Origin: Hyphococcus lacteus
GTDB lineage: Bacteria; Pseudomonadota; Alphaproteobacteria; Caulobacterales; Parvularculaceae
Assembly: GCF_041058985.1 (NCBI RefSeq)
Contig: NZ_JBEHZE010000002.1
Span: 124,001 to 188,000, forward strand
Length of the DNA stretch: 64,000 bases
Reading direction: 5' to 3'
Position 1 is the first letter of the stretch. Each line of letters begins with the position of its first letter. The notes under the pieces are model-generated. The model was not told where the DNA came from and made no database searches. It worked only from the letters and a program-made list of their open reading frames with translations. Shown here piece after piece: positions 16,750 to 26,733 of this stretch. Both the position numbers and the translations under genes were made by a program.

Positions 16750-18317
16750 GCTTTGTCTTTGAGGAAAATAGCGACACCTCGCTCACCCTCGCAGAACGTG
16801 CGGCACACTACCTAAAAAAAGAAGCACCTCTATACCGACAGCATCAAGCTGCGCTGGAGGCCATTGTTGGCGCACCAAAGATGATCGAAGAATGCGGCGT
16901 ATTCGGCATCATTGGTACCAAAGACGCGACAGCACTTACAGCACTCGGCCTTCATGCCCTTCAACATCGCGGTCAAGAAGCCTCTGGCATCGCAAGCTAT
17001 GACGGCAAACATTTCCACAATGAGCGGTTCATGGGGCTTGTCTCCGACAATTTCTCAGACGCTGCAACGCTAAACGGCCTACCCGGTGAAAGTGCGATTG
17101 GTCATACGCGATACTCCACGCAAGGCGAAACAGTCCTGCGGAATGTACAGCCACTCTATGCCGACCTAGATCGCACGGGCATCGCCATCGCCCACAACGG
17201 CAATCTCACCAATTCCAAAACTTTACGCGCGGATCTTGTCCGGCGCGGTTGTATTTTCCAATCAACATCAGACTCAGAAATTTTCCTGCAACTAACGGCG
17301 CGCTCACAATATATCTCAGTGACAGACAAATTAATCGAAGGTCTGAAACAAGTCGAAGGTGCTTATGCCCTCACTGTTTTAACGCCGGAAGGATTAATCG
17401 GTGCGCGCGATCCAGTCGGAATTCGCCCACTAATTCTCGGCGATCTTGATGGCGCACCAATTCTAGCATCAGAGACATGTGCGCTGGACATCATCGGTGC
17501 CACATTCGTGCGCGACATTAATCCGGGTGAAGTCGTAATCTGCCGCGCTGATGGCACCATCGAGAGTAGACAAGTCTTTCCCAAAAAAGAACATGCTCGA
17601 CCATGCATATTTGAGCTGATCTATTTCGCTAAACCCGACTCTGTGGTCGATGGCCAAAGTGTTTATGAGTTGCGCAAACGCCTAGGTGAACAGTTGGCAC
17701 TCGAAGCAAATTGCGAAGCTGATCTCGTCTCGCCCATTCCCGATTCGGGTGTACCCGCGGCGATTGGCTTTTCTCAACACACCGGCCTTCCCTATGAAAT
17801 GGCCTTGATCCGCAGTCACTTTATCGGTCGAACCTTTATTGAACCGGAACAGCGCATTCGCGAAGCTGGTGTTGCGCGCAAGCACTCACCTAACCGTAGC
17901 TTGATCGAAGGAAAACGGGTTGTTCTAATTGACGATTCTATCGTACGCGGAACAACTTCACGCAAGATTAGCCAAATGCTCCGCAAGGCAGGCGCAAAAG
18001 AAGTCCACATGCGTATCGCCTGCCCGCCGATTATTCATCCAGATTTTTACGGTATCAACACGCCGTCCCACTCAGAGCTGTTGGCGGTAAACCGTTCGGT
18101 CGAAGAAATGCGCGAGCTAATTGGCGTTGATAGCCTCGCCTTCCTGTCGCTTGATGGCCTTTATAAAGCCTTCCGCAAGGGCAAACGCGACGATGCCGCC
18201 CCGGCCTTCACCGATCATTGCTTCACCGGTGATTACCCGACCAAGCTAACTGATCATGATGCTGAATCGCGCGATGCGATGATCACACAATTATCTTTTC
18301 TCGCTGAAACTAGCTAA
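16746..18317 (+). CDS. purF: Amidophosphoribosyltransferase PurF
   Basis: 523 residues. It catalyses the first committed step of purine synthesis, making phosphoribosylamine from PRPP and glutamine. The glutaminase nucleophile is Cys50 in EECGVFGI, preceded by a 49-residue stretch that looks like a removable propeptide, as in Bacillus-type enzymes. The PRPP loop VVLIDDSIVRGTTS is intact. Cysteines at HARPCIFE and IACPPIIHP are in positions used by iron-sulfur members of the family. Translationally coupled to cvpA. Confidence 0.97.
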   Translation: MSFVFEENSDTSLTLAERAAHYLKKEAPLYRQHQAALEAIVGAPKMIEECGVFGIIGTKDATALTALGLHALQHRGQEASGIASYDGKHFHNERFMGLVSDNFSDAATLNGLPGESAIGHTRYSTQGETVLRNVQPLYADLDRTGIAIAHNGNLTNSKTLRADLVRRGCIFQSTSDSEIFLQLTARSQYISVTDKLIEGLKQVEGAYALTVLTPEGLIGARDPVGIRPLILGDLDGAPILASETCALDIIGATFVRDINPGEVVICRADGTIESRQVFPKKEHARPCIFELIYFAKPDSVVDGQSVYELRKRLGEQLALEANCEADLVSPIPDSGVPAAIGFSQHTGLPYEMALIRSHFIGRTFIEPEQRIREAGVARKHSPNRSLIEGKRVVLIDDSIVRGTTSRKISQMLRKAGAKEVHMRIACPPIIHPDFYGINTPSHSELLAVNRSVEEMRELIGVDSLAFLSLDGLYKAFRKGKRDDAAPAFTDHCFTGDYPTKLTDHDAESRDAMITQLSFLAETS

Positions 18318-18347
18318 CACTAAGTTTTTCGGAACGCGACCGATGGC

Positions 18348-21113
18348 TTAAAGCCCTTTCAGTCTCTCTAGCGCTTCATTCAGTTTAGCAATTTGCGTTT
18401 CAAACCCAGCTTTACGCGTGTGCTGTTCCTCAACCACACTCGCCGGGGCGCGCTCAACAAAATTCTTATTCGCAAGCTTTTTGTCGATACCCGCAATCTC
18501 ACCCTCGGCTTTTGCAATCTCTTTTGAAAGGCGCGCCTTTTCTTCGCCAATATCCATCAGCCCGGCAACCGGCAGCGCCGCCATACCGTCACCATGAACG
18601 ATCTGAACTGCGCCTTTCGGTGCTGCGTCCGCAGTCGTGATTTCTGAAAGACGCGCAAGGCGAGACAGAACGTTCTCATGCCGCGAAATCAAGTCTTTAT
18701 CAGGTCCAATATAAACAAGCGGGATTTTCGCGCCGGCTGGTACGTTCATCTCCTGTCGAACGGACCGGACGTTTGTAATCAAATCGACAACCCAACTCAT
18801 TTCCTTCGCCGCTTCATCATCCGTCAATGCAGCGTCGAAAGATGGCCAAACTGATGTAATAAGTGCGCCACGGTCATCGAACGATGCCCACAGTTCTTCA
18901 GTTACAAAAGGCATGAAGGGATGAAGCAATGTCAGTATACGGTCAAGCGACCAAGCAGCCGCCGTGCGTGTTTCCGCTTTTGCAGCGTCGTCGTCGCCCA
19001 TAAAAATTGGCTTAGCCAGTTCTAGGTACCAATCACAGAAAATATTCCAAACGAATTTATAAATTGCGCCAGCAGCATCATTAAACCGGAACGCTTCAAT
19101 CTCACGTGTTACATCAGCTGCACACTGGTTGGCCTCGTGCACAATCCATTGATTGATCGTTTGCTTCACTGATGCAGGATCGAAGGCAGCATCAGGTTTA
19201 CATTCGTTCATTTCACAAAAACGAGCCGCATTCCAAAGTTTAGTCCCGAAATTGCGATAGCCTTCTACGCGAGATTCGGACAGGCGAATATTACGTCCCT
19301 GCGCTGCTTGAGCCGCCAGGGTAAATCGCAAGGCATCCGCACCGAATTTGTCGATCAGAACCAACGGATCAATAACATTGCCCTTCGACTTCGACATTTT
19401 CTGACCGTGCTCATCAAGAACGAGCGCGTGTATATAAACATCCTTGAACGGAACCTCATCCATGAAATGGATGCCACCCATCATCATACGTGCAACCCAG
19501 AAAAAGATAATATCGTGGGCCGTTACAAGTGTTGATGTCGGGTAATATCGTTTCAGTTCCGCCGTTTCATCAGGCCAGCCCAATGTTGAAAACGGCCAAA
19601 GCGCTGATGAGAACCACGTATCAAGAACATCCTCATCCCGCCGCAAAATATGAATCGCCTCGCCTTTGTTGTCAGCGTCCAACAGCATTTTGTTGGCTTC
19701 TTCGCCAGAGTACATACCGTCAGCAACATATTTAGCGATAGCTTGTTTATTTGCATCGACTTCATTCTCGGCAACAAAAATTGTGCCGTCTGGCCCATAC
19801 CAAGCAGGTATCCGGTGCCCCCACCAGAGCTGGCGCGAAACACACCATGGCTCGATGTTGTTCATCCATTGAAAATAGGTCTTTGACCAATTTTCCGGAA
19901 TAAACCGTGTACGGCCATCTTCAACCGCCTTGATGGCTGGCTTAGCCAATTCTTCGGCATTCACATACCACTGATCGGTCAGCATCGGCTCAATAACAAC
20001 GCCTGACCGATCACCGAATGGTTGCATTATTTTTTTATCTTCGGTCTGAATCAAAAGGCCTTGTGCATCGATATCAGCGACAACCGCTTTACGCGCATCA
20101 AACCGATCCATTCCATGATATTTTTCCGGGATATAATCTGCATCCAACATAGCGCCCTTACTATCGAGCAACTCATACAGATCAATATTGTTACGTCGGG
20201 CGACCTGGTAGTCATTGAAATCATGCGCGCCTGTGATTTTCACCGCACCTGAACCAAAATCAGGGTCCGGATATTCATCCGTAATAATCGGAATATACCG
20301 GTCTGCTAGCGGCAACAAACAACGCTTACCGACAATCGATGCGTAGCGCTTATCAGAAGGGTGAACTGCCACCGCGCCATCACCCAACATCGTTTCAGGG
20401 CGCGTCGTCGCGATAGAAATATAGTCCCGCGTTTCCCACTCTGTAGGCTCTCCATCGTCATCGAACGCAATCGGAAATTCGTAGGTTTCACCATTTTCTA
20501 GTGGATATTTGAAATGCCAAAAATGTCCATCAACTTCTTTGTTCTCGACCTCTAGATCAGAAATCGCCGTTTCAAATTTCGGGTCCCAATTAACAAGCCG
20601 TTTGTCGCGATAGATCAGCCCCTCTTTATGGAGCTGTACGAAAACTTTGACGACGGCTTTTGAAAGCCCCTCGTCCATTGTAAACCGCTCGCGCGACCAA
20701 TCACAGGTCGCACCCAATCTCTTAAGTTGGTTGATGATCGTACCGCCAGATTCATCTTTCCATTTCCAGACCCGCTCAACAAAGGCTTCTCGCCCCATAT
20801 CGCGGCGTGAAGCTTCCTGATTTTCCATGAGCTGGCGTTCAACAACCATCTGGGTGGCGATGCCCGCATGGTCTGTACCCGGCTGCCACAAAACGGATTT
20901 TCCACGCATTCGCTCGAACCGCACTAAAATATCCTGAAGTGTATTGTTTAGCGCGTGCCCCATATGCAGGCTGCCCGTAACGTTGGGTGGCGGAATGACA
21001 ATAGAAAATGCATCCGCTCCATCATTGTCCGAAGGCTTGAAGGCCCCGGATTTTTCCCATGCCTCATACAGGCGGGCTTCTGCGGCAGCGAAATCAAATG
21101 ATTTTTCGAGCAT
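18348..21113 (-). CDS. valS: Valyl-tRNA synthetase
   Basis: 921 residues, full length for a bacterial ValRS. The class I signatures are HMGH in PPPNVTGSLHMGHAL and KMSKS in HGQKMSKSKGNVIDP. The editing domain occupies the middle, and the C-terminus ends in the ValRS coiled-coil arm (KARLSKEIAKAEGEIAGIDK). It charges tRNA-Val. It lies in a same-strand group with the prolyl oligopeptidase, popZ and TolC genes, and valS next to popZ is a familiar alphaproteobacterial neighbourhood. Confidence 0.98.
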   Translation of the reverse strand: MLEKSFDFAAAEARLYEAWEKSGAFKPSDNDGADAFSIVIPPPNVTGSLHMGHALNNTLQDILVRFERMRGKSVLWQPGTDHAGIATQMVVERQLMENQEASRRDMGREAFVERVWKWKDESGGTIINQLKRLGATCDWSRERFTMDEGLSKAVVKVFVQLHKEGLIYRDKRLVNWDPKFETAISDLEVENKEVDGHFWHFKYPLENGETYEFPIAFDDDGEPTEWETRDYISIATTRPETMLGDGAVAVHPSDKRYASIVGKRCLLPLADRYIPIITDEYPDPDFGSGAVKITGAHDFNDYQVARRNNIDLYELLDSKGAMLDADYIPEKYHGMDRFDARKAVVADIDAQGLLIQTEDKKIMQPFGDRSGVVIEPMLTDQWYVNAEELAKPAIKAVEDGRTRFIPENWSKTYFQWMNNIEPWCVSRQLWWGHRIPAWYGPDGTIFVAENEVDANKQAIAKYVADGMYSGEEANKMLLDADNKGEAIHILRRDEDVLDTWFSSALWPFSTLGWPDETAELKRYYPTSTLVTAHDIIFFWVARMMMGGIHFMDEVPFKDVYIHALVLDEHGQKMSKSKGNVIDPLVLIDKFGADALRFTLAAQAAQGRNIRLSESRVEGYRNFGTKLWNAARFCEMNECKPDAAFDPASVKQTINQWIVHEANQCAADVTREIEAFRFNDAAGAIYKFVWNIFCDWYLELAKPIFMGDDDAAKAETRTAAAWSLDRILTLLHPFMPFVTEELWASFDDRGALITSVWPSFDAALTDDEAAKEMSWVVDLITNVRSVRQEMNVPAGAKIPLVYIGPDKDLISRHENVLSRLARLSEITTADAAPKGAVQIVHGDGMAALPVAGLMDIGEEKARLSKEIAKAEGEIAGIDKKLANKNFVERAPASVVEEQHTRKAGFETQIAKLNEALERLKGL

Positions 21114-21219
21114 ATTCTTGGGTCTTCTTTAGCGTTTTCTGTATGCGCACGCAAAATGGTAGCGCGAATATTTGGGTTTATCGCTCGGCCGAGCTTTGCT
21201 CAACCGCTTTTGGCGAAAT

Positions 21220-23286
21220 TCAACGGTTATAAGGATCGAGCCCCGTGTGGGCACATAAGAAAGCCCACATATCGGCATATTCCTCAATAATTTTGTCGGT
21301 CGGCTTACCCGCCCCATGTCCGGCACGGGTCTCAATTCGGATCAGATGTGGCGCATCGCCAATATCTGCGGCCTGAAGCGCCGCAGCATACTTAAAGCTG
21401 TGCCCCGGCACCACACGATCATCGGTATCGGCCGTCGTCACCAAAATTGCCGGGTAGTCGGCCCCCGAACGGATATTGTGATAGGGCGAATAAGCACGAA
21501 GGTTCTGGAAATCTGCCTCATTTGCTGGGTCCCCATAATCATCGACCCAAAATCGCCCGGCCGTGAATTGATTAAACCGAAGCATATCCATTACGCCCAC
21601 GGCGGGCAGCGCCGCCGCGAAGAGTTCTGGCCGCTGATTGACCACTGCGCCAACCAACAACCCGCCGTTCGAACCACCTTGGATCGCGAGTTGCCGGTTC
21701 GTCGTTATGCCTTGCGCGATCAAATATTCACCAGCGGCGATAAAATCATCAAAGCTATTTCGCTTGTTCAACAACCGACCGGCATTGTGCCAATCTTTTC
21801 CATATTCACCGCCACCGCGAATATTGGCAATTGCTAAAACACCGCCCATTTCCATCCATGCCAGCCGTGTCACCGAAAAGCCTGGGGTCAGCGAAATGTT
21901 GAACCCACCATAACCATAAAGCAGCGTCGGGGCACCACTCGACCATTCGAGATTTTTATGGTGCGCAATAAACATTGGGATGCAGGTTCCATCCTTAGAC
22001 GGATAAAACACTTGACGCACGATATAATCTGCCGGATCAAATGGCGCGGCGCTTTCTTTGAATACTTCGTAATTGTCTTTTGAAATATCATATCGGTAGA
22101 GCGAGGGCGGCTGATTAAAGCTCTCAAAGGAAAAGAATGTTTCTTGATCTTCGGGTTGTCCCGCAAATCCCGTAGCAGTTCCTACGCCAGGCAAATCCAC
22201 AACGCCATCATCTTCACCCGCAATCGAGTACACACGCACAACCGATTTAACGTCTTCCATGTAGTTCGCAAAAATTCGACCACCCACAATGGAAACGCCA
22301 GCCAACACTCCAACTTGCTCAGCAATAACGTCGAACCAACTATGTTTTCCGCCATTTAGGTAATCCGATACCGAAACCACACGGCCCTTTGGCGCATTTT
22401 CATCCGTAAAAAAGAAGTGGCGACCATCGGTACTGCCGATGTAACTGTAATTGTGGTTAAAGCCTGTCACCAATTGAACTGGTGGCGCGCTCTCACGACC
22501 TAAATCGATCAATACAACTTCGTATCGGTCATCAGTACCCATCCAGACTGTGATCACCAGCGCACTTCCGTCGCTACTAACCTCAGCCGAAAAACCATGC
22601 GATGGCTGATGCGGGCGGGCATAAACTAAACGATCGTTTTCAGCTTCATCGCCTAACCGGTGGAAATAGACAGCCTGATTTAAATTGAGGCTCTGAAACT
22701 CAGCACCGGGATCTGGCTTGGGATAGCGCGAATAATAAAATCCAGATCCATCTTTCGCCCAGCTTACTCCGGAAAATTTGACCCACTCGATTGTATCGCT
22801 ATGCACTTCTCCGGTATCGACATCGATAATCTTGATTGTATGCCAATCAGATCCGCCATCCTGGACCATATAGGCAAGCAAACGGCCATCGGGACTGGCC
22901 TTATAAAACGCGAGCGCAGTTGCACCGTCGTCCGACCATTCATTAGGGTCAATCAACTTTCGCGGGACATCGTCCCCATCTTGAACGTACAAGACAAATT
23001 GGTTCTGGAGGCCGTCATTCCGACTGTAAAAATACCGGTTCCCTCGCTTCACGGGCAGAGAAAATTTCTCGTAGTTCCACAAACGGCGCAAATGGCCTTC
23101 GATATCCTGACGAAAATCAAGTGAACTCAGATAAGTGCTGGAAAGGACATTTTGAGCCGTAACCCACGCCGCGACCTCAGCGCTATCGCGAACGTCATCT
23201 TCGAGCCACCGATAGGGGTCTGAAACATTTTCGCCAAAAAAATCGTCTGCCTGGTCTACGGTTCTACTGTGCGGATAAGAATTCAT
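21220..23286 (-). CDS. Prolyl oligopeptidase (S9A family)
   Basis: 688 residues. An N-terminal cap (DPYRWLEDDV) leads into a beta-propeller and a C-terminal alpha/beta hydrolase domain. The catalytic triad is visible: Ser in GGSNGGLLVG, Asp in TADTDDRVVPGHSFK, and His in TRAGHGAGKPT. It cleaves after proline in short peptides. No signal peptide is seen, so a cytoplasmic location is predicted. It is inserted between valS and popZ and is transcribed with them. Confidence 0.95.
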   Translation of the reverse strand: MNSYPHSRTVDQADDFFGENVSDPYRWLEDDVRDSAEVAAWVTAQNVLSSTYLSSLDFRQDIEGHLRRLWNYEKFSLPVKRGNRYFYSRNDGLQNQFVLYVQDGDDVPRKLIDPNEWSDDGATALAFYKASPDGRLLAYMVQDGGSDWHTIKIIDVDTGEVHSDTIEWVKFSGVSWAKDGSGFYYSRYPKPDPGAEFQSLNLNQAVYFHRLGDEAENDRLVYARPHQPSHGFSAEVSSDGSALVITVWMGTDDRYEVVLIDLGRESAPPVQLVTGFNHNYSYIGSTDGRHFFFTDENAPKGRVVSVSDYLNGGKHSWFDVIAEQVGVLAGVSIVGGRIFANYMEDVKSVVRVYSIAGEDDGVVDLPGVGTATGFAGQPEDQETFFSFESFNQPPSLYRYDISKDNYEVFKESAAPFDPADYIVRQVFYPSKDGTCIPMFIAHHKNLEWSSGAPTLLYGYGGFNISLTPGFSVTRLAWMEMGGVLAIANIRGGGEYGKDWHNAGRLLNKRNSFDDFIAAGEYLIAQGITTNRQLAIQGGSNGGLLVGAVVNQRPELFAAALPAVGVMDMLRFNQFTAGRFWVDDYGDPANEADFQNLRAYSPYHNIRSGADYPAILVTTADTDDRVVPGHSFKYAAALQAADIGDAPHLIRIETRAGHGAGKPTDKIIEEYADMWAFLCAHTGLDPYNR

Positions 23287-23339
23287 TGAGGGGACTCATT
23301 TTTCCAGATCACTCCCAAATGGGGAGCCTCAGACGAAAA

Positions 23340-23365
23340 AAAAGCCGGCTTAAAAGCCGGCTTTT
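23340..23365 (-). terminator. Rho-independent terminator after popZ
   Basis: Perfect 12-bp inverted repeat AAAAGCCGGCTT / AAGCCGGCTTTT with a 2-nt centre, 22 nt past the popZ stop. On the minus strand the stem runs into a tract of eight T residues, which is strong termination structure. Confidence 0.88.
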
Positions 23366-23387
23366 ACAATTATGATAAAAGTGGCGT

Positions 23388-23888
23388 TTAGCGGCGGCGG
23401 CGTGCGACCCGCTGTACTTCTTCTTCAACTTTTTCCTCAACAATCGCCGGTAGGTTCGCATCAAGCCATTCTTTAACCATGGGGCGCAGCATTTCGACCA
23501 CAATATCTTCTAGTGTACGACCGGGACCTTCGGAAATACGAACGGATTGAGAAAGGTTATGGAACGCCTGGCTCGCCACGTCTGCCGTCGCCTGATCGAG
23601 AATTTCTTCGTCAGCGTCCTGTTCCATTGCTTCGGCCATGTTTTGTTTAATCATTTCAATGCCTTCATCATCAGAAGCTGTGGGCTTCTGGGGCTCTTCA
23701 GCCTTAATCGGTGTAACGGTGGAGGACGTTTCCTCAGCGGCCTGTGGGGCCGCCTTTAGGGTCAATTCTGGCTTTTTCGCCTCTACCGGTTTGGTAGGCG
23801 GAGCCTGTTCTTCCTCGTCCTCGGAAATAATCCGACGGATGGATGCAAGGATTTCTTCCATGCTCGGTTCTGGTTGGGCGTTTTCCAT
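23388..23888 (-). CDS. popZ: Polar organizing protein PopZ
   Basis: 166 residues from the preferred ATG at 23888; a longer frame opens at 23915. The PopZ layout is complete: N-terminal helix SMEEILASIRRIISEDEEE (partner binding), an acidic and proline-rich linker, and the C-terminal oligomerisation helices ending LEDIVVEMLRPMVKEWLD and LPAIVEEKVEEEVQRVARRRR. In Caulobacter-type bacteria PopZ forms a polar matrix that anchors ParB-parS and gathers cell-cycle regulators. An AGG lies 5 nt before the chosen start. A strong terminator follows. Confidence 0.95.
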   Translation of the reverse strand: MENAQPEPSMEEILASIRRIISEDEEEQAPPTKPVEAKKPELTLKAAPQAAEETSSTVTPIKAEEPQKPTASDDEGIEMIKQNMAEAMEQDADEEILDQATADVASQAFHNLSQSVRISEGPGRTLEDIVVEMLRPMVKEWLDANLPAIVEEKVEEEVQRVARRRR

Positions 23889-24063
23889 TGACCTATTATT
23901 CCTCTGGAGGGTCAATTACGACAAATTCGGCGTAGATTAAACCGCTGAAATTCTGTTTTCAGGCGCTTCGCAGCACTTATCAAGACCTAGTCGATGCTTC
24001 GGCCTTTATTGCTCGTAATATTTGGCCGACATAACGCCCTAGTTTCGCGAATATTAGCGCAGC

Positions 24064-25404
24064 CTAACCTTCGTCGTAAAGCTCAAGTGCGCTCTCTCCA
24101 CCGATATCCGATGAAATTCCGATTGCATCCGGCGTTAAAATCCCAATCGCCGCAAGCAAACCAAAAGCTGCCGTTTGTGCATCGCGTTGAGCACTGACCA
24201 ACGCGACTTGCGCGTTCAAGTTTTCTTGCTCTGCATTCAAGACATCAAGTGTTGTTCGGCTACCCACTAAAGATTCGCGCCGGACGCCCTCAAGGGCAAG
24301 ATCATTCGCCTCCACCGCGGCTTCGGCTGATCGCACAATCGCGCGCGCAGCGACCAATCGTTCCCATGCAGAAATGGTTTGCGCTTCAACTTGACGTTCT
24401 GCGGCCATAAGTAATGCACGGTCGCTTGAGTGATTGGCTTTTGCTTCGCGGATTTTCGAAAAGTTCAACCCGCCGAGAAAAATCGGGGCGGATGCGCGTG
24501 CCCCAAACGTAAATTCTTCTGTGTTATCGACGAACAAGCTTGGCTCTTCTGCGTACTGATAACCCGCCGTCAAGGAGACAGACGGCAAGATCGCACCCCG
24601 CGCAATGTTAATCTGGCGGCGTGAAATCTCAGCCCGCTCTCGCGCACCAACTAAGGCTGGGGCATAAGTCTGCGCAAGGTTCTGTGCGGCATCTATGGTA
24701 TCTGGCAATGTTGGCAGGTTTGTTACTGGCTCAAGGTCGGCTGGCACCTGACCAACCAGTTCGGCGTAAGCAGCACGTGCAATGGCAAGCTCACTTTGCG
24801 AGCTTGAAAGATTAGCTCTGGCTTGTGCAAGGCGTGCATCCGCCTGTGCCACATCGGTTCGCGTAAGCTCACCAACTTCAAATCGTCTGCTCGCCATTTC
24901 TTGTTGGCGCAAAAGCACGGTCACATTTTGTTTATTTAGTTCGTACACCGCCATATTACGCTGAACATTAAAATAGGCCGTCGCAACATCGTTCAAAACC
25001 TGTTGTTCTGTAGCGATCAATTGCGCACCGCCCGCACGAATTCGGGCCCCGGCCTGTTTGATTGCATTGAAATTACGAAAGCCCGTAAAAATCGGCTGCT
25101 CTGCGGTTACGCCCGCTGTTTTGGTATCAAGCTTTGTGTCCGTCTTGCTCGGCGCACCCGTAAAGCTCGTGGTCTGGTTCCCATCGACTTTGTTATAAGC
25201 TGCGCTCGCAGAAAGCTGCGGCAATGCGCCAGCCCACGCCTGAGCCCGGCTTTCTTTGGTGGCGCGCAAACGCGCGCGCTCAGACCTAATGTTCGGGTTC
25301 GTTTGATAGGCAAGAGACAATGCATCCTGAAGCGTTTCCGCGCCCGCAGTCTGTATATTAGCTGCCGCAGTAATGGCTATCAGCGGTAATAGGAAAACAC
25401 GCAA
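24064..25404 (-). CDS. tolC: TolC-family outer-membrane efflux/secretion protein
   Basis: 446 residues. A signal peptide (MRVFLLPLIAITAAANIQTAGA) precedes the TolC repeat domains beginning ETLQDALSLAYQTNPNIRSERA, with the second repeat around ARERAEISRRQINIARGAI. It is expected to form a trimeric channel tunnel serving type I secretion or tripartite efflux. No pump or adaptor genes are adjacent, so it probably works with partners encoded elsewhere, as the main TolC does in many alphaproteobacteria. It differs from the lipoprotein-type channel at 26734. Confidence 0.93.
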   Translation of the reverse strand: MRVFLLPLIAITAAANIQTAGAETLQDALSLAYQTNPNIRSERARLRATKESRAQAWAGALPQLSASAAYNKVDGNQTTSFTGAPSKTDTKLDTKTAGVTAEQPIFTGFRNFNAIKQAGARIRAGGAQLIATEQQVLNDVATAYFNVQRNMAVYELNKQNVTVLLRQQEMASRRFEVGELTRTDVAQADARLAQARANLSSSQSELAIARAAYAELVGQVPADLEPVTNLPTLPDTIDAAQNLAQTYAPALVGARERAEISRRQINIARGAILPSVSLTAGYQYAEEPSLFVDNTEEFTFGARASAPIFLGGLNFSKIREAKANHSSDRALLMAAERQVEAQTISAWERLVAARAIVRSAEAAVEANDLALEGVRRESLVGSRTTLDVLNAEQENLNAQVALVSAQRDAQTAAFGLLAAIGILTPDAIGISSDIGGESALELYDEG

Positions 25405-25544
25405 GACGACACTCCCTCATGCACAATCGCCTCACATCCCAACACCATGTTGCGAATCAGCGACCCTCACCCTGGCCTAATCTTAATTCAAAGATATTGA
25501 CCAATGTTCAAGATGATTGAGCAGCTTATAGGGTGAATATCGTG

Positions 25545-26198
25545 TTAAAATACGAAGGATTTTGCCGCTTCAAAGCCAGGCAAGATGGCCTGCGTCGCAG
25601 CCTCGAACTTCTCTGTGCAAGCAAAAGCCTCACCATTTCGGCGATAGATGACACCGCGCGAAACACCCGCCTTACGAAGAATGGTAACCAATCGGCCACC
25701 ATCTTTGAGTTGGGACAACAAAGCATCCGGGCGCTTCTCTATAGCACCGCCAACGAAAATGAGGTCAAACGGTCCCTGCTCAGCAGCACCAGCGTCGCAT
25801 GGCCCCGCAAGAACTGCCGCGTTACTAAGATCCAGCGCATTAATGTTTTCCTGCGCTGTTGCTGACAATTCTTCATCGCTTTCAACAGCAACGACCATAT
25901 CGACGAGCTGCGCCAGAATTGCCGTGGAGTACCCAGAGCCGGCCACCGCATTCAGCACCAAATCCCCAGCTTTAGGCTCTGCTATGGCCGCCAATTTTGA
26001 GAAATCACGCGCCGTCAGCAATGTACGGCCGGGCGCATAGGCGATTTCGCGTTCCACATAGGCCTGATCACGCAGGGCGACGGGCAAAAAGATCTCACGC
26101 GGGATCGTTTCCATTGCTGTTTGAAGCCGAATGTCGGTGACGTCATTTGTGCGCACTTGGCTATCAACCATCCGCCGCCGCGCTTCGTTAAAGTTCAT
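25545..26198 (-). CDS. pcm: Protein-L-isoaspartate O-methyltransferase-like protein
   Basis: 217 residues from the ATG at 26198, which has GAGGG 8 nt upstream; an in-frame codon at 26240 is less likely. The start MNFNEARRRMVDSQVRTNDV and PREIFLP are typical of the alphaproteobacterial subgroup found upstream of tolC. The SAM-binding glycine motif is partly changed (LVLNAVAGSGYSTAILAQL, where family members usually have a VLEIGTGSGY-type sequence). The role would be methylation of damaged aspartyl residues, but the altered motif leaves the exact activity open. Confidence 0.85.
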   Translation of the reverse strand: MNFNEARRRMVDSQVRTNDVTDIRLQTAMETIPREIFLPVALRDQAYVEREIAYAPGRTLLTARDFSKLAAIAEPKAGDLVLNAVAGSGYSTAILAQLVDMVVAVESDEELSATAQENINALDLSNAAVLAGPCDAGAAEQGPFDLIFVGGAIEKRPDALLSQLKDGGRLVTILRKAGVSRGVIYRRNGEAFACTEKFEAATQAILPGFEAAKSFVF

Positions 26199-26386
26199 GT
26201 CAGGCCCTCGATCGTCGTTAAATCCAGATGGGGCATACAACCGAGCGGGCCGCCATGCAACGCGCCAAAATCACTTCATTAAACGAATAGGAGAAAACCC
26301 CTTTGACCAGAGCGATTCTCCGCGCTAAGAGGTCGGCCCTCTGCTGAGCCGTGCCGATATCACCACATGGCGGTTCAGTTTTCTTC

Positions 26387-26460
26387 GGCCACGTGGCGGA
26401 GTGGTGACGCAGCGGCCTGCAAAGCCGTGTACGCCGGTTCGATTCCGGCCGTGGCCTCCA
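26387..26460 (+). tRNA. tRNA-Cys (anticodon GCA)
   Basis: A 74-nt cloverleaf: acceptor GGCCACG pairs with CGTGGCC, anticodon stem GCGGC/GCCGT encloses loop CTGCAAA (anticodon GCA), the T arm contains GGTTCGATTCC, and the CCA end is encoded. It stands alone between pcm and the RND operon. Confidence 0.95.
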
Positions 26461-26733
26461 TTTTCCCTTAAAATTATCCGTTAGATCGCGATTTTTGCAA
26501 CTTATCGGCGAAATTAACAAAATTCCCGCGGATTTCTTTGTCAAAAGGTCGATATCTTCATAATAATTTTAACGCCCTGAGCTTCATTTGGTTAGAATTA
26601 ACTATGTTGAAACGCCGCTCGCCGCACGGACGGAACCACCTGCCGATTGGTGCTTGCGGATCAACCGTCTAGCGAAGAATACAGTGCCTTAAGGGGCCGC
26701 GAGGGCCAACGAGCCAAAAAGGGAGAAAACTCC